Below are positions 10,785 through 23,044 of a DNA stretch of 64,000 bases, piece by piece (the stretch's first letter is position 1; each line of letters starts with the position of its first letter). This DNA is from Pyrus communis (Eukaryota > Streptophyta > Magnoliopsida > Rosales > Rosaceae). Position numbers and translations under genes: made by a program. Where the stretch lies: the NCBI RefSeq assembly GCF_963583255.1, contig NC_084807.1, positions 3,125,372-3,189,371 of the forward strand, in the 5' to 3' direction. Below the pieces are notes generated by a model. It saw only the letters and a program-made list of their open reading frames with translations. It did not search any database and had not been told where the DNA came from.

Positions 10785-13700
10785 TCAAATGATGACTTGA
10801 TCATCTATCTTGATGCAAGGAATGTGAGCTATCTTGCTCCACTCTTCTCCCGTCTTCTCCTGACACCTCTTACTCAGAGAAGGACATTCTTTGATGCTCA
10901 GAAAAGAGAGCGATGCCGGCAAACCCTCGTTTGGCAGGAATTCGAGACTATCACACCAGCTAATTTCGAGCTCTTGAAGACAAGTGAGGTGTTGAAGTCC
11001 CTTTCCCTCCAAAGATTTCAGACTTTTCATTACATAGATTTGGAGAGTGTGAAGAGTGGTAGGCAGCAGCTGTTCCTTGAGCACCGTCTTCAACAGATTC
11101 TTGCTTCTCCGGATCCGAAATGTTCGAAGGGAGACAAGTCGTTGCAAACCCCAGTACTCCACTGAAGGCCTCAGTTTCTCACAAACATCGATGTCAAATG
11201 ATTGTAGGTTGGGAGGCAAACCCCCTTCTGCAAATGACTCAACATTTCGAATATCGAGTATCTGCAACTCTCGAAGGGCGGTGAGGGTGTGTATTCGGTC
11301 GGGCAATAACTTCAAATTCTTGCATCCCCAGACTGAAAAACCAGCCAGTTTAGGAGTGGGCAATCCCCCGTGGGGAAAAGAGACCAGATTTGGACAATCA
11401 CCAATAATGAGATCTTCGAGATGTGTGAGATTTTCATCATCAGCTCCTTCTCCAATGGCAAGGGATTCTAGATTTTTATTGTCCCGGATATGAAGAAATG
11501 AAAGTTTGGGGAAAACGCCCAGCGGGAAGGACCTCAGCGAATGACAGCTGTCCCGCAAATTCAAATTTCGAAGGGATGTCAATTTGGCCATCATCTCATG
11601 AGATAGGAATTCTAATCTCCTGCATTTCCTTATAGTAAGTGATGTCAACGAAGTGGGTAGACCATTTCTCGGGAACGACAAGAGTGACGCGCAGTTAACG
11701 AGACTCAAACTTTGAAGACAATTGCCGAAGTGCGGCTGCAAGCAATTTGTGCTACTAAAAATTTGAACCTCAAGCAACCGAAGCGAGGACAGCGACTCCG
11801 TCTCTAGTAACGACGAGAGACCAGGGCATCCATTTATCATCAGGGTTAAAAGAGATCGTCGCAAGGACTCAGTGTTAACGATGAGAGACCAGGGTATCCA
11901 TCTAGTTCTGGTAGCCCTTTCATGCAGAACCCCGCAGTTGGACACAGTAAGGTCTCTCAAGCAAGGAAGACGATCAGGCAAGTTTCCCCTCAACTTCGGA
12001 CAATTGCGTAAAGTAAGCACCTCGAGACGAGGAAAGCAAGATTGACCACTACCGGGACTCGACAGCCATTCCTCCCACACCGGCATCTCTTTGAACTCTA
12101 GCGTCTCGAGAGATTGAAATGGTTGACTTAGAGAAGCTCCATTACCCCTGTAGAACTCAACACCAATACTCGTGACAGATTTCATCCCTTCTATATAGAG
12201 CTGTTTGAGAGCGGGTAACCGCCCAACTGGTGGCAATGAGAAGCAAGTACTACATTTGCTGAGACGCATGACTTGTATGTTGGAGAAGGAAGTGTCTCCC
12301 AACCAATCCGGAAACCTGGTTCCACCATAAAATACGATGGTCAGCTTCACCAAATTTACGGAAGGTTGTAGCCTGTCAAGTACATCCCTCTCTTTAACGG
12401 AATCATTTGCATCCTCATGACCCCATGCCAACTCTACTTCGTGAAGATCTTTCTTATCCTTCAAATTGGCCCCCAAGGCATCCATAGGATTGACTACATT
12501 TTGCAGATTCAAGATAGATAGTTTTCCTCCAAGGTTCGACAATTGCCCTAGTTCTCCAATGCCACTCGACCTAGTAGATTTCCCCAACACAAAAGCAGTT
12601 AATGTTCTCAAACTTTTCAGTCTACCCATTTGCACCGGCATCTCTTTTATACTAGTTTCTCTAATATCAAGAAGACGCAAATTAATCAATTTCCTCATGT
12701 CTGCAGGCAATTCAACAAGAGAGGAACAACCTAACAATAATAGAGTTTGCAAATTGTAGAGCTCACACATCGTATTTGGTAACGTTTTAACTGCAGTGTA
12801 AGAGAGGTCGATGTAGCGCAAGCTCAAGTGTTTACCAATGTTATCAGGTAATTGAGTTATATTTTTATATCTTGCCAATGACAACACCCGTAAACATTTT
12901 TGTGCTGGTAACAAATCCTCTAGAACCTTTATGCTTACATATAGGCTCTTTTCCGACTTTTGGTATGGTCTTAAAGACATGGGAAACAAGGTGCGCAAAC
13001 ACTTAATTTCATCCAATGGCTTAAATTTTGCTACGGTATCAAATCTTCCTCTCATATATGACAAATGCCGAACTCGTTTAGGAACTTCATGTGGCTGTCC
13101 CTCACCCAAACTAAAACAAAATTCTCCAGACACGGACATAGTCAAGTCGTTAATGAGATCATGCATTGTGAAACTTGATGAGTTCCAAATTACTGATCTT
13201 TGAAGTAGTGATCGTGACAATAGTTCATCAAAGTATCTCCCGCCGATCTCTTCCAATCCTTTACCACTCTCAGCTTGTGGAATTAAACCGAGCGCCATCC
13301 AAAGTTGAATTATATTTTCCTTTTCAAATTCATAGTCCTTTGGAAAAATTGAGAAATAAGCAAAACATTGTTTTAAATAAGTAGGGAGATAATGGTAACT
13401 CAATCTTAAAGATGGAAGAACACTTTTATCATGCAATGTCTCCCAAAGATTGTTGTTCAAAATGTGACTCCATTCCTTGTAACCTACATTACAACCTAAG
13501 AGACCCCCAAGTGCTTTTGCAGCCAAAGGAAGACCATCGCACTTGCGTGCAATTTGCTTACCAATTTCTTCCAACTCTGGATGTGCACTAGGATTTTCAT
13601 TTCTAAATGCATGTTTTGCGAGTAACAACCAACAATCTTCATGCGACAATTGTTCCAAATAGTGAATAGGACCAGTATGCACAATGGATGCGACACTTTT

Positions 13701-14637
13701 GTTCCTTGTTGTCACTATGACCTTACTTCCCCTTGCCCCATAAGTAAAAGGAGCCCGTACAAGATCCCAATCACTATAGTTGTCATTCCAAAGGTCATCC
13801 AACACAAATAGGAATTTTTCCCCCCTCACTCGTTCCCTAAGTTCGACTTGAAGCAAGTTCATATCTTGAAGACTGCAAGGTTTTGAGATAATTGATTCAA
13901 TAAGGGTTTTAGTTACCCTAATATCATCGAAATCTTCGGAAACACAGGCCCAAGCTGTAACATCAAAATGCTCTTTTATTTTTTTATCATTGTAAAGGAC
14001 CCGAGCAAGGGTTGTCTTACCAACCCCGCCCATTCCCACTATGGGGATTACCGATATGTGGCTACTACTTGCATTATCCGATAGCAACATACTTTTCAAG
14101 TCCATTTCATCTCTCTCCCTACCATAAGCACTAAATTCATGCTCAACAAAGGATGTTGTGGGAGTTCTTTGAGAAACTGCTCCCTTGACACCTCCTATAA
14201 GACCAAGGAGATCTTTTTGTTTAGCAAGGTGTTCTAGTCTCTCAAATATCACTTGTACCCTACCATTCATGCCTTGATAAAAAGGATTAAGAGAGGTAGA
14301 TAGGAAGTTCCACACCTGGGTTTTCTTAGTTTGATATTCAGCTTCCACCTTGGAGCGCAAAACTTCAGCATCGATCTCGTCCAGTAGATCCTCAGCATCA
14401 AAGACAGCGTGTTTGAGCTCGTTGAGCCACATCCCCACAGCAGGGTTGACAATCTGCTTCTCCTCTGCATCATTGAGCACTGCATGAAGGGTCAACAACG
14501 TCAGCTTCAGTTTCTCCAATAGTGAATGGTCAAGTTTTTTCCGCCGGAAGAAGTCCACCAGCTCGCCAGAAGAAACCTTGTCGCACAGCGTCCGGATGGA
14601 AGCAGAGAGAAAAGCCTCTCCGATCAAAGCTCCTGCC

Positions 14638-14639
<2 letters not shown>
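10785..14639 (-). CDS. CC-NB-LRR immune receptor (RPP13-like 1 type)
   Basis: Intracellular NLR that senses pathogen effectors and triggers hypersensitive resistance. It is one uninterrupted 1284-residue frame, normal length for this class. In order: Rx_N-type coiled-coil (about 1-120), P-loop GMGGVGKTT (202-210), kinase-2 LFVLDDLW (277-284), RNBS-B GSKVIVTTR (304-312), GLPLAAKALG (369-378), RNBS-D CFAYFSIFPKDYEF (425-438) and MHD (492-494), followed by about 750 residues of irregular LRRs with many LxxLxIxxCPxL repeats. All nucleotide-switch motifs are intact, so it should be functional. The ATG is set by the canonical MAGALIGEAFLSA start. A (GA)20 tract sits one base upstream. A sister gene survives only as a 3' remnant at 7.5-7.9 kb. 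The LRR end CQEKTGEEW...IAHIPCIKIDD is characteristic of the RPP13-like 1 subgroup. Confidence 0.97.

Positions 14640-14679
<40 letters not shown>
14640..14679. repeat. (CT)20 microsatellite abutting the NLR start codon
   Basis: Forty bases of CT lie directly before the CAT at 14637-14639, so on the coding strand a (GA)20 tract forms the immediate 5' leader of the NLR. A poly-pyrimidine tract extends the low-complexity zone to 14700. Confidence 0.95.
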
Positions 14680-14684
<5 letters not shown>

Positions 14685-15147
14685 TTCTTTTCTTTTTTTT
14701 TGGTCTTCAAAGAAGTGTTGAGGTGAGGAAGAGTGATTAATTTCGTTTCGGAAAGAGACGACTTGATATAATTTTTAGTCAATAGTTCAGTGGACCTCAC
14801 ACGTTAATCATAGAGAATTAATTCCAGATAATTTAACTGACAATTTCCTAGTAGTTGGTGGTTAATAATCGAGTGGACCACACGATTTAATCATAGAGTG
14901 TTTATTCCCTATAATTTAAGTGACAATTTCCTAGTAGTTGGTTCGTGTGAGATTGAAAGGTTGTAGGCTTCCTTCCAGGACAATAGTATATGAAACTTTG
15001 AATCATCTTCTTCTTTGTGATTGATGTATGCATGAAACAGTTAATCATGTCTGTTGTCTTGGTGAACTTAAACAAACAACTCAGTTCCTGATCATATATT
15101 CGATTCATTGTTCCTCTAATTAACAGTTCGATCGAGCTTAAAATTTA

Positions 15148-15301
15148 AGGAAAACTAATGAAAAGAGTTTGAAAACTTTGAGTTTTAACGATAAGGACGA
15201 AATAAAGGGTAAAGTAAGTAGTACCAGGTTTGACTTTTTAATGTTAAAATATGGTTTTTCGTTAAAATGAACAGTACCGCGAGTTTTTCGTTAAAACTCC
15301 C
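15148..15301. mobile_element. 154-bp Mutator-like MITE with perfect 9-bp target duplication
   Basis: The element is bracketed by TAAAATTTA at 15139-15147 and again at 15302-15310. The paralogous sequence at 17594-17602 has a single TAAAATTTA and no insert, so it is the empty site. The ends are weakly inverted (AGGAAAACTAATGAAAA against GGGAGTTTTAACGAAAA). A 9-bp duplication is the Mutator signature. There is no coding capacity. Confidence 0.88.
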
Positions 15302-16072
15302 TAAAATTTATAGTTAATTTGTGTGCCTTTGGATGGTAATTAACCAAAACATCACTATTGTCTTTTTGATAATAAAAATCACGTTGGGAGTTTGCTCCTA
15401 GACGGGCAGATACTACACATGATTAGTCAAATTTATCACCTAATTAATTAAGATTAAGATTGGAATCTTTTGCTTTTTATGTTATCATGTCATGCATTTT
15501 AATTAATAGATTGGAGTAATATAATGAATAAGCCTTTACAAATTACATATGATATGAGTAAAAGATTCGGAACAAAGAGAAAGAGACAAATTTTAAGTCA
15601 CTAATGCAACAATTATTGTTGGCCATAACTATAAGTGCAGAGGAAAGAGACCATCACCTGAGTCCGAATAAGTAATACTAGGTAGATTAAATTTGTAGAT
15701 TAAATTTGTAAATTAAATGATATGTTACCAATAAGAAATAAACGCGTTGATCAACTGAACATGTAAGTAATAATCTAATAATCAACTTTCATGTTATTTA
15801 ATTTATAAAATTATATCTACAAATTTAGTGTATCTAGCATTACCTTAAAGATTATAATATCTTTAATAAAATAGCCTGTGTGGAAATCGCCTATTATTGA
15901 CCAAGTCCACAGCCAACCTAGAGTCTCTCCTTTCCCACTTAATCAAAAGAATTAAACAATGGAAGAAAAAAAATAATGCTAGAGAGATGGCATAAAGTTT
16001 TCTAAAATAAAAACCACTACATAACATGGACCTCCCATCAATTGGTGGATTAAAGCTGGGTCTCTTAATAAA

Positions 16073-16577
16073 GAGTAAATTATAACAATGGTTCCTTTAA
16101 CTTAATTAGAGTAATGATTCCTCAACTAAAAAGGTATGCTCATTGGTTCCTTAACTCCTCAAAACATGCAGTTGTGGTCATTTTCTTCAACTTTGTTAGA
16201 ACTTTCGTAAAAATAAGGCATGTGCCATGCACATGAGTCTAAATCAAAGAGTAAATATGGAAAACCAAATGAGAAATTTTTTAGCAATAGTCCCTCAACT
16301 TTAACCCAACTGGAGAAATGATTCATCAACTTCAACCCAATTAGAGCAATGGTCCCTCAACTTTAACACAATTGAAGAAATGGTTCCTCAACTTTAACAC
16401 AATTGGAGAAATGGTTCCTCAATTTTAACCTAATTGCAGCAATGATCCTTCCAACATAACTCATTTTGACATAATTCTGACAGAGTTAACAAGATGGACC
16501 ATAATTGCACATTTTGAAGAGTTAAGGAACCAATGGTAATGAATATTTAGTTGGAGGACCATTGCTACAATTTTCTC
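16073..16577. mobile_element. Non-autonomous inverted-repeat element with internal minisatellite
   Basis: The left end (GAGTAAATTATAACAATGG) and the reverse complement of the right end (GAGAAAATTGTAGCAATGG) match. The match continues inward through CATTGGTTCCTTAACTC, giving diverged terminal inverted repeats of about 90 bp. Flanks show no convincing target duplication, so the exact borders are uncertain. It carries the 31-bp tandem array and no coding sequence. Confidence 0.7.
16283..16437. repeat. Five tandem 31-bp units
   Basis: Units start at 16283, 16314, 16345, 16376 and 16407, each of the form AG(C/A)AATGxTxCxTCAACTTTA followed by an A-rich tail. A partial sixth starts at 16438. The unit itself resembles the element's terminal sequence (CAATGGTxCCTCAAC), suggesting growth by amplification of an end. 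Confidence 0.88.
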
Positions 16578-17805
16578 ACTAGTAAAAAGGTGATTTGGGT
16601 ATTTGAAATTTGATGTAATCCATCAAAAAATGGACCATCTTCCCAATATTAAAAGAGTGATTTTGGTTTAGCGTCATTCTCTTCCCATACTTTGAAAAGA
16701 TTCCAAGTTCGAATTTATTAAACTCCAAATAAAAACAATGCTCCATAATAACGAAGAAAAAGTTGTATGATTGACCTAATTATATAAATAAGAAGACTCA
16801 TCATGCCTTATAACCACTCGATCGAGCTCAAAATTTTATTGTCAATTTATGTGCCTTTGAATGGTAATTAACCAAAACATCACTGTTGTCTGTTGGTACC
16901 AGAAGTTGCGTTGGGATTTTGCTCTTAGAAGGGCAGATACAGCACGTTACGATTAAGATTGGAATCTTTTGTTGATTATGTTTTGATTATATAATCAATA
17001 AGCCATTACATAAGATATGAGTAGGTTTAATTTTTGTTCTTTTTCATGCTTTTCCGATGAGCTGGACTGTGAGCTGGCTTGCTGAGTTGGCAGTGAGTTG
17101 TACATTCTTTGTGTACTTCCATCCCCCCAAGCTCAAGGGAGAACATATGTAACTCAAAAGTCGTTATTATGCACTCCTACTTTATTATTTTTTAGAACGC
17201 AAATAACATTTCCTGTTAATCAATAATTTAGTAAACCCCAGGTTAAGCATAGAGTCTTATTCCTTGTAAGTTAACTGACAATTTCTTGGTACTTGGTGGT
17301 CAATAATTAAGCGGACTCCACACGTTAATCATAGAGTCTTATATTCCCTTCAATTCCAATGAGAATTTCCTTGTAGTTGGTTGGTGTGAGAGTGACAAGA
17401 GTGTGGGTTGGGTGACTTTCGATCGGTTTCCTTCCACGACATTACAATATGAAACTTTGAATTATCTTCATCGTGAGTGTGTATGCATGAAACAGTTAAT
17501 CATGTCTGGTGTCTTGGTAAATCTAAACAAACAACTCAGTTCCTAATCGTATACTCGATTCATTATTCCTCTAAATAATTGCTCGATCGAGCTTAAAATT
17601 TATGGTTAATTTGTGTGCCTTTCGATGGTAATTACCAGAACTTCACTATTGTCTTGTTGATAATAAAAGTCGCCTCGGGAGTTTGCTCTTAGACGGGCAG
17701 ATACAACACATGATTAGTTAAATTGATCACCTAATTAATTAAGATTTAGATTGGAATCTTTTGTTTTTTTATTTATCATGTCATCATGCGTATTAATTAA
17801 TAGAT

Positions 17806-18358
17806 GGCTTAAATGTTAAAATAGTCACTGTGTTTTAATCATTGGGTCAATTTAGTTCATGTGTTTTCAATTTGACCAATTTAGTCCTTGTGTTTATCTT
17901 CATTAACCAATTAAGGACATTTCCATCTAATTTCAGTTTTAAAAAAAATTATAAATTTTAATAAACTTATTTATAAAATTATAATTTATTTGATTTAAAA
18001 TATTTAAAATGAAATAACATTAAAAATTAAAAGAAAAATTATTCTCCTCTCAACTCTTCAACCTCCTTCCTAGCATTACTTCCTTTATTTTCTATGTCAC
18101 AACCTTAATCATTTTTCAGATTAGAAGTTTTGTTTCTTATATGTGTTATTTCTCATTGATTTGCAATTTTTTCTGTAAGTAGAAAGGGTAATTATTTCCT
18201 ATATGATTTTTTCTTATGAATTTTTTAAAAGATGTTGAATGAAATGTCCTTAATTGGCTAATAGAGACAAGTACGAGGACTAAATTAATCAAATTGAAAA
18301 CACGGAGATTAAATTAGCCATATGGCTATAATAGAGGAACCATTTTGACATTTAAGCC
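17806..18358. mobile_element. 553-bp Mutator-like MITE with 9-bp target duplication
   Basis: The element begins GGCTTAAATGTTAAAATAG and ends with the inverted form CATTTTGACATTTAAGCC. Inverted similarity continues for about 80 bp through the TTTTCAATTTGAxxAATTTAGTCC stretch. It is flanked by TTAATAGAT (17797-17805) and TTAGTAGAT (18359-18367), a 9-bp duplication with one mismatch. Copy 1 of the spacer duplication (about 15500-15510) shows the uninterrupted site. No open frame of note. Confidence 0.88.
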
Positions 18359-19799
18359 TTAGTAGATTGGGTTATATAATGAATAGGCCTTTATATATGA
18401 TATGAGTAAAAGATTCGGAACAAAGAGAAAGAGACCATTTGTAAGTCGCCAAATGAAACAATTATTGTTGGCCAAAAGTGCGAGAAGAAAGAGACCGTCA
18501 CCAAAATCTGAATGAGTAATGTTAGGTAGACTAAATTTGTAGATTAATTTGCAAACTAAATTATGTGCCACCAATAAGAAATAAGCACATTGATCAACTA
18601 AACAAGTAATAATCTAATCATCAACTTTCATGTCATTTAGTTTATGTGCCTTTGGATGGTAATTAACCAAAACATCACTGCTGTTTGTTGATACTAGAAG
18701 TCGCGTTGGGATTTTGCTCTTAGAAGGGCAGATACAACACGTTACGATTAAGTTTGGAATCTTATGTTGATTATGTCTTGATTATATAATCGATACGCCT
18801 TAATATATGATATGAGTAGGTTTAATTACTTGAATATGGAAATTTAAGGGGTATCAAGAGGAGCTTAACCAAAATATAATTATTTGTGAAAGTTTTAATC
18901 TTGGATATTTTGGAGTATAAAGAGGGCCGCACTAGTGCACTTCCAGTATAGTAAGCCCCCCGGACAATAGGCAACTCAATCCCTTTAAATGAACAATAAC
19001 TGCCTGCAGTGAACACTAACTGTCCAAGTGCATCCCCATCCCTAAACTAAATAGCCCAAGCAATTCATATTAAATTATTAATATTTTATTTATAAAATAA
19101 TAAAAGATAACTTCATTTTTAATTTTGGATACTAATAAAAGATTGGTTGAAAGTATTTGAAAATATTGAAATGTAGTGTAAAAGTAAAGTGGAAGAACAT
19201 GGCTACATACTTATACAAAAAAAAAATTTTATTTTACATATTTATAATTTTTTTAATTAATTTTTTAAAATTGTTTAATAATTTAAATTTTAACTAACAC
19301 CTTGCGTCACATAGGTAGGGCGTTGAGTCAGGCGATTATTGCCTAATTTCTCCATTAGGCTCGCCTTGAGCCCAATTACCCGAGTGGGCTAGAGTGTTTT
19401 GGGAGGGGGGAGTGGATTGGATTGCCTATCCCCAAGTCAACAAGCAACGGTGGAGTTGCTCTAATGACTAAGCTCAAGGGAGAACATATGGAACTCAAAA
19501 GTCATCATCATGCACTCCTACTTTATTATTTTTGGGAGCGCAAATAACAGCTCCTTGTTAGAAGTCATACTAAAGCGCTAAAGCAAGTTCAGACAAAGGG
19601 ATATCTTAAATTGGTGTCACACTTCACATGTCAAAACTCAAAAGTAATCCTCTCCGAATGTAAGTTTCGTGTTCAGACAAAAACTTCGAAGCCAGTAACT
19701 GATTGCCAAATAGATTCATAAGAAGTTCATCAAGGTGTTAAGAGCATACCGTGTCGTTTGTAATTAATCAAAGATCTTGGATGAAAGCATTATCTTCCA

Positions 19800-22182
19800 G
19801 TTCATGACGATTCATCCAACAGCTGTTTGATTTTTTCTTATACGGGTTGTATCCTTCGATTTTGATTCAAATGGCAGAACTTCTTGCAATGATTTTGGAA
19901 CCACCGGCCTGTAGACTTCTTCGGCTTCCTTTCAATTGGCTGTCAACACAAGCAAATGAAACAAAAAAATGTTCAAGTACCTTGAAAAACATGCAGTGGT
20001 AGTTTTCATCCCTTGCCCAGGTCATATCACAGGGTTCTAGGGATGTCGTCAATGGGTTGTAAAATAGAGGAACTTCAACTCGAGTCCAGGCAGGCAAGAA
20101 AACAATGTCTGTCATCAAAATTTTGTCCTCAAAGTGCACCTAGCAATCCCTTCTTCTGGTTGTCCACCCATCTTTTTGGTTGGTTACCAATTTCTTCTTT
20201 TGCAGCCTGTCGAGATTACAATGAATAAAAGTGAATTAAATTAGTATAATGCGTCATACGAAGACACATGCCTGTCCACGCTCAGAACGATGATTGCAAT
20301 GAAGGGTGTTATCAGTAATATGCTTCGACATTAAACAAGCATACCATTTTCACCTGCTCTGGGATTAAATCAAGCTATTTTGGGATGTTATCAGTAATAT
20401 GCCTCAACATCAAACAAGCATACCTTTTTCACCTGCTCCGGGATCAAATCGAGCTATTTCAAGGTCTGGGGTAAACACATCTTTCACATGTGCAGTGTTC
20501 TTGAAGATCTTGCATGGGTGACCTAGTTTCAGTTCTTCACTACTCGTGATGCATGTGGTTGAACTCAAGCACAACAGCAGTTGCTGTGATCCTAAACTGT
20601 GCCTGCCAAAACAAATAAACTAGCTTTGGAACAAAGGGTATAAACTTAAAATTCGAAACATTTAAATGAAAAGGAATCAAAAGAAGATAAATAACATGCT
20701 CCATATGATGGACTAGATTTTCGTTTTTCTTCTTTATTTATTTTCTATTTGAGCCGTTGGGGGGCTGGTAGACAGCATTCCACAAAATCGATACTTCTAC
20801 GAAATACGTTCTTATAACCAGATCAAATCCAAACTGTAATCCCCAACACCTGCAATATGAACCTGATGCCGAATGTACATCAGACAACAAATATATTGTT
20901 AAAAATAAACAGCAAGATTCTATGAATCATATTTTCAGAGTTTATGCCTTCCCCGCAAGATGATGACTCCAACCTCTATTAATTTTGAGCAATATAAATA
21001 TTATGATGAATGAAAAAAATGGAATGCCAAAAAATAGCAATGTTCCTATACTTATGAAACACCGAAATTTTAAACAGCTATAAACAATTCAATAGTCATA
21101 ATTAGACAAACGATAATTCCAAATGAAGATCTGAAAGATATTTCTGACAAAATTCTTTTAAAAAAGAATTAATAGGCCTCAATATAAACATAAATGACCT
21201 GGTTCCAACCCTGGATTTGGAATTTGAATGTTTCCTGTGAAGAAAATGTCTATCATATTAATGGACAGTGTGGTCAGCTGAATAAATCCTCAAAAAAGGT
21301 AGTGTTTATGTAACAAATAACGTATCAAGATACCCACAACATCCACTGAATAAATATTCAAGCAGAGTGGTCTCCCAATGCATAATACTGACATCTATAA
21401 ATGTGTGTGTGTTCACGTGTGTGCAGACGAGTGTGTGTGTTTGATATGCATGACAAGAGTTGCACTCACAAACGTCCTAAAAAAATAGGGTACAATTTTT
21501 GGTGGCGTGAGGATTTCCTTTCAAGTTTAAACCATCCATGTAGAGACAGTAGAAGAAAAATAATAAGATTAAATGGAGTGAGGATTTCCTTTGCAGCGTC
21601 AATCATAGCATTGTTTCCATAACAGAAGTAATAAATCAAGCATTTAATGAACAATGTTCAATCTAATATCACATCAAATAAAGTTATCGCAACATCAGAA
21701 GAAAATGGCGAAACATGGCACCTGAAATAATGGTAGCCGGACCTCGAACCTCTGATAAATTATGATTGGTATAATGCTTTACAAGCCATAATTAACAAAG
21801 GCTTGCGAACCTAGAATAAACAATAAGGATTAAACATATGTATATATATTTATTTATTTGAATAATTTCACAGCAGATTGATTGACAATTATACAATGCA
21901 GGCAAGGAATAGACAATGTTATGCATACCTTGGGAGGTCTATGCACCACGACTATGGAGCTTGTTCGCCATAGGAATGATCAAAGGTTGGGACATGAACC
22001 CTGCGCCGCTCTTGCTCGATTGAGTGAGACTGAAGACACTTGGCTTTCACAATTGAGCTAAAAGAAAATGCTTTAGGCTTTTGCTTCTTTCCATTTTGGG
22101 GAAGTGTCATGCTTCCTCTTGTCGGCCTTAGAACCCCACTGCATGTACCAATGTGCCTTCTGCAACTGCTTATTGGTTCCAC
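19800..22182 (-). pseudogene. BMS1: BMS1 ribosome-biogenesis GTPase, internally deleted pseudogene
   Basis: BMS1 is the nucleolar GTPase of 40S assembly, normally about 1,150-1,200 residues. Minus-strand exons recognised: 22182-21929 (KPKAFSFSSIVKAK, ERRRVHVPTFDHSYGE, then frameshifted VVV...PP); 21810-21722 (P-loop exon, then LVKHYTNHNLSEVRGP in another frame); about 21640-21595 (MIDAAK); 20602-20424 (FRITATAVVLEFNH ... HPCKIFKNTA, ending QVKK); 20206-19981 (AAKEEIGN, FEDKILMTDIVFL, VEVPLFYNPLTTSLEP); 19939-about 19800 (PIERKPKK, VPKSLQEVLPFESK). Splice-like borders are kept, so this is a duplicated gene, not a retrocopy. The central several hundred residues are absent. The GKS of the P-loop reads RKP. 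Several frameshifts and stops make it non-functional. Confidence 0.88.
20307..20464. repeat. 79-bp tandem duplication at a BMS1 exon-intron border
   Basis: Units 20307-20385 and 20386-20464 differ at a few positions. Each contains the end of a BMS1 exon and its splice donor, so the pseudogene carries two copies of one 5' splice site. Confidence 0.85.
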
Positions 22183-22526
22183 TATCTATGACCATGGTAG
22201 CCTAATTAAGACAGCCTAACAGGACAAGCTACAATGTTCCAAAGGAAACTATGAGCATGAATACTTCAAAACCAACACCAATTCCCATTGCTTGGTCGGA
22301 ACGAGTCATATGGTTACTGATCAAATCCACAGACCAGATGCAAAGCACATTAACAAAAGCATTTAATTTTTCTCCAAAGCACCATTCAAGTCAGATTTTC
22401 TGAGTATCCCACGCATCATTGTATACCAGTAAGCAATAATTAATCGTCTACGTCAAACAACAACTTCTCTGCTTAATGGAATGTGAGAACAAATTGATGC
22501 TTCAAGCGGAAACATAATCCAAATTC

Positions 22527-22632
22527 TGTGATTGCATTTGGACTATCCTGACTTTAGCAGCAGTAACACAATGGTAGAACTGCTTGCAGGACAACTACCT
22601 CACATTCTTCAAATACTCATCAAAGGTTACCC
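22527..22632 (-). pseudogene. Detached copy of the ELC 3' end
   Basis: About 105 bases match the final coding segment of ELC at 23091-23197. The minus-strand translation reads FDEYLKNVR, stop, then KQFYHCVTAAKVRIVQMQSQ, where the gene has [18 protein letters not shown] and [13 protein letters not shown]. An in-frame stop and loss of the rest make it a relic about 0.5 kb downstream of the live gene. Confidence 0.85.
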
Positions 22633-23044
22633 TTTTTTTTTAAAAAAAAAAAAGGCTAATAGGTACTTCAAATAAACATAGTTGCACTTGACTGTTTTCA
22701 GGAGTTCCCATGCAACAACCATCTTTCCGCTATAAATTTCGGTGACTGAAATCCACATCATAGGACTTACAGCACAAGAAAAATAAAACTTTCACAAATT
22801 AAACCAAAAGGCATATCATTAAAAAGTAAGAATTCAGGAGAAATGATTATATCTGATATTCATATACAAATCTAGACCAAAACTGAGTTTCAATATATTA
22901 GTTATTGAACAACAACATATTTCCCACAGAAACCAGCCCTAAAGAAACATTGGGAAAAAAAAATTTGGAAAAGAAAGAAGAAGAAGAACAAGAAAGCATT
23001 GACATATTTCCACAAGAATACAACATGAGACTATACCATTTCTA

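Larger units (their letters stand above)
14780..19558. repeat. 2.4-kb spacer tandem duplication (two copies)
   Basis: Copy 1 is about 14780-17218 and copy 2 about 17219-19558. Collinear matches: 14860-15147 with 17300-17602, 15302-15500 with 17594-17800, 15505-15795 with 18359-18625, 16840-17035 with 18635-18830, and 17130-17215 with 19465-19558. Copy 1 alone has the element at 15148-15301 and about 1 kb at 15.8-16.84 kb. Copy 2 alone has the element at 17806-18358 and about 620 bases at 18.84-19.46 kb. No gene is seen in either copy. Confidence 0.82.
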
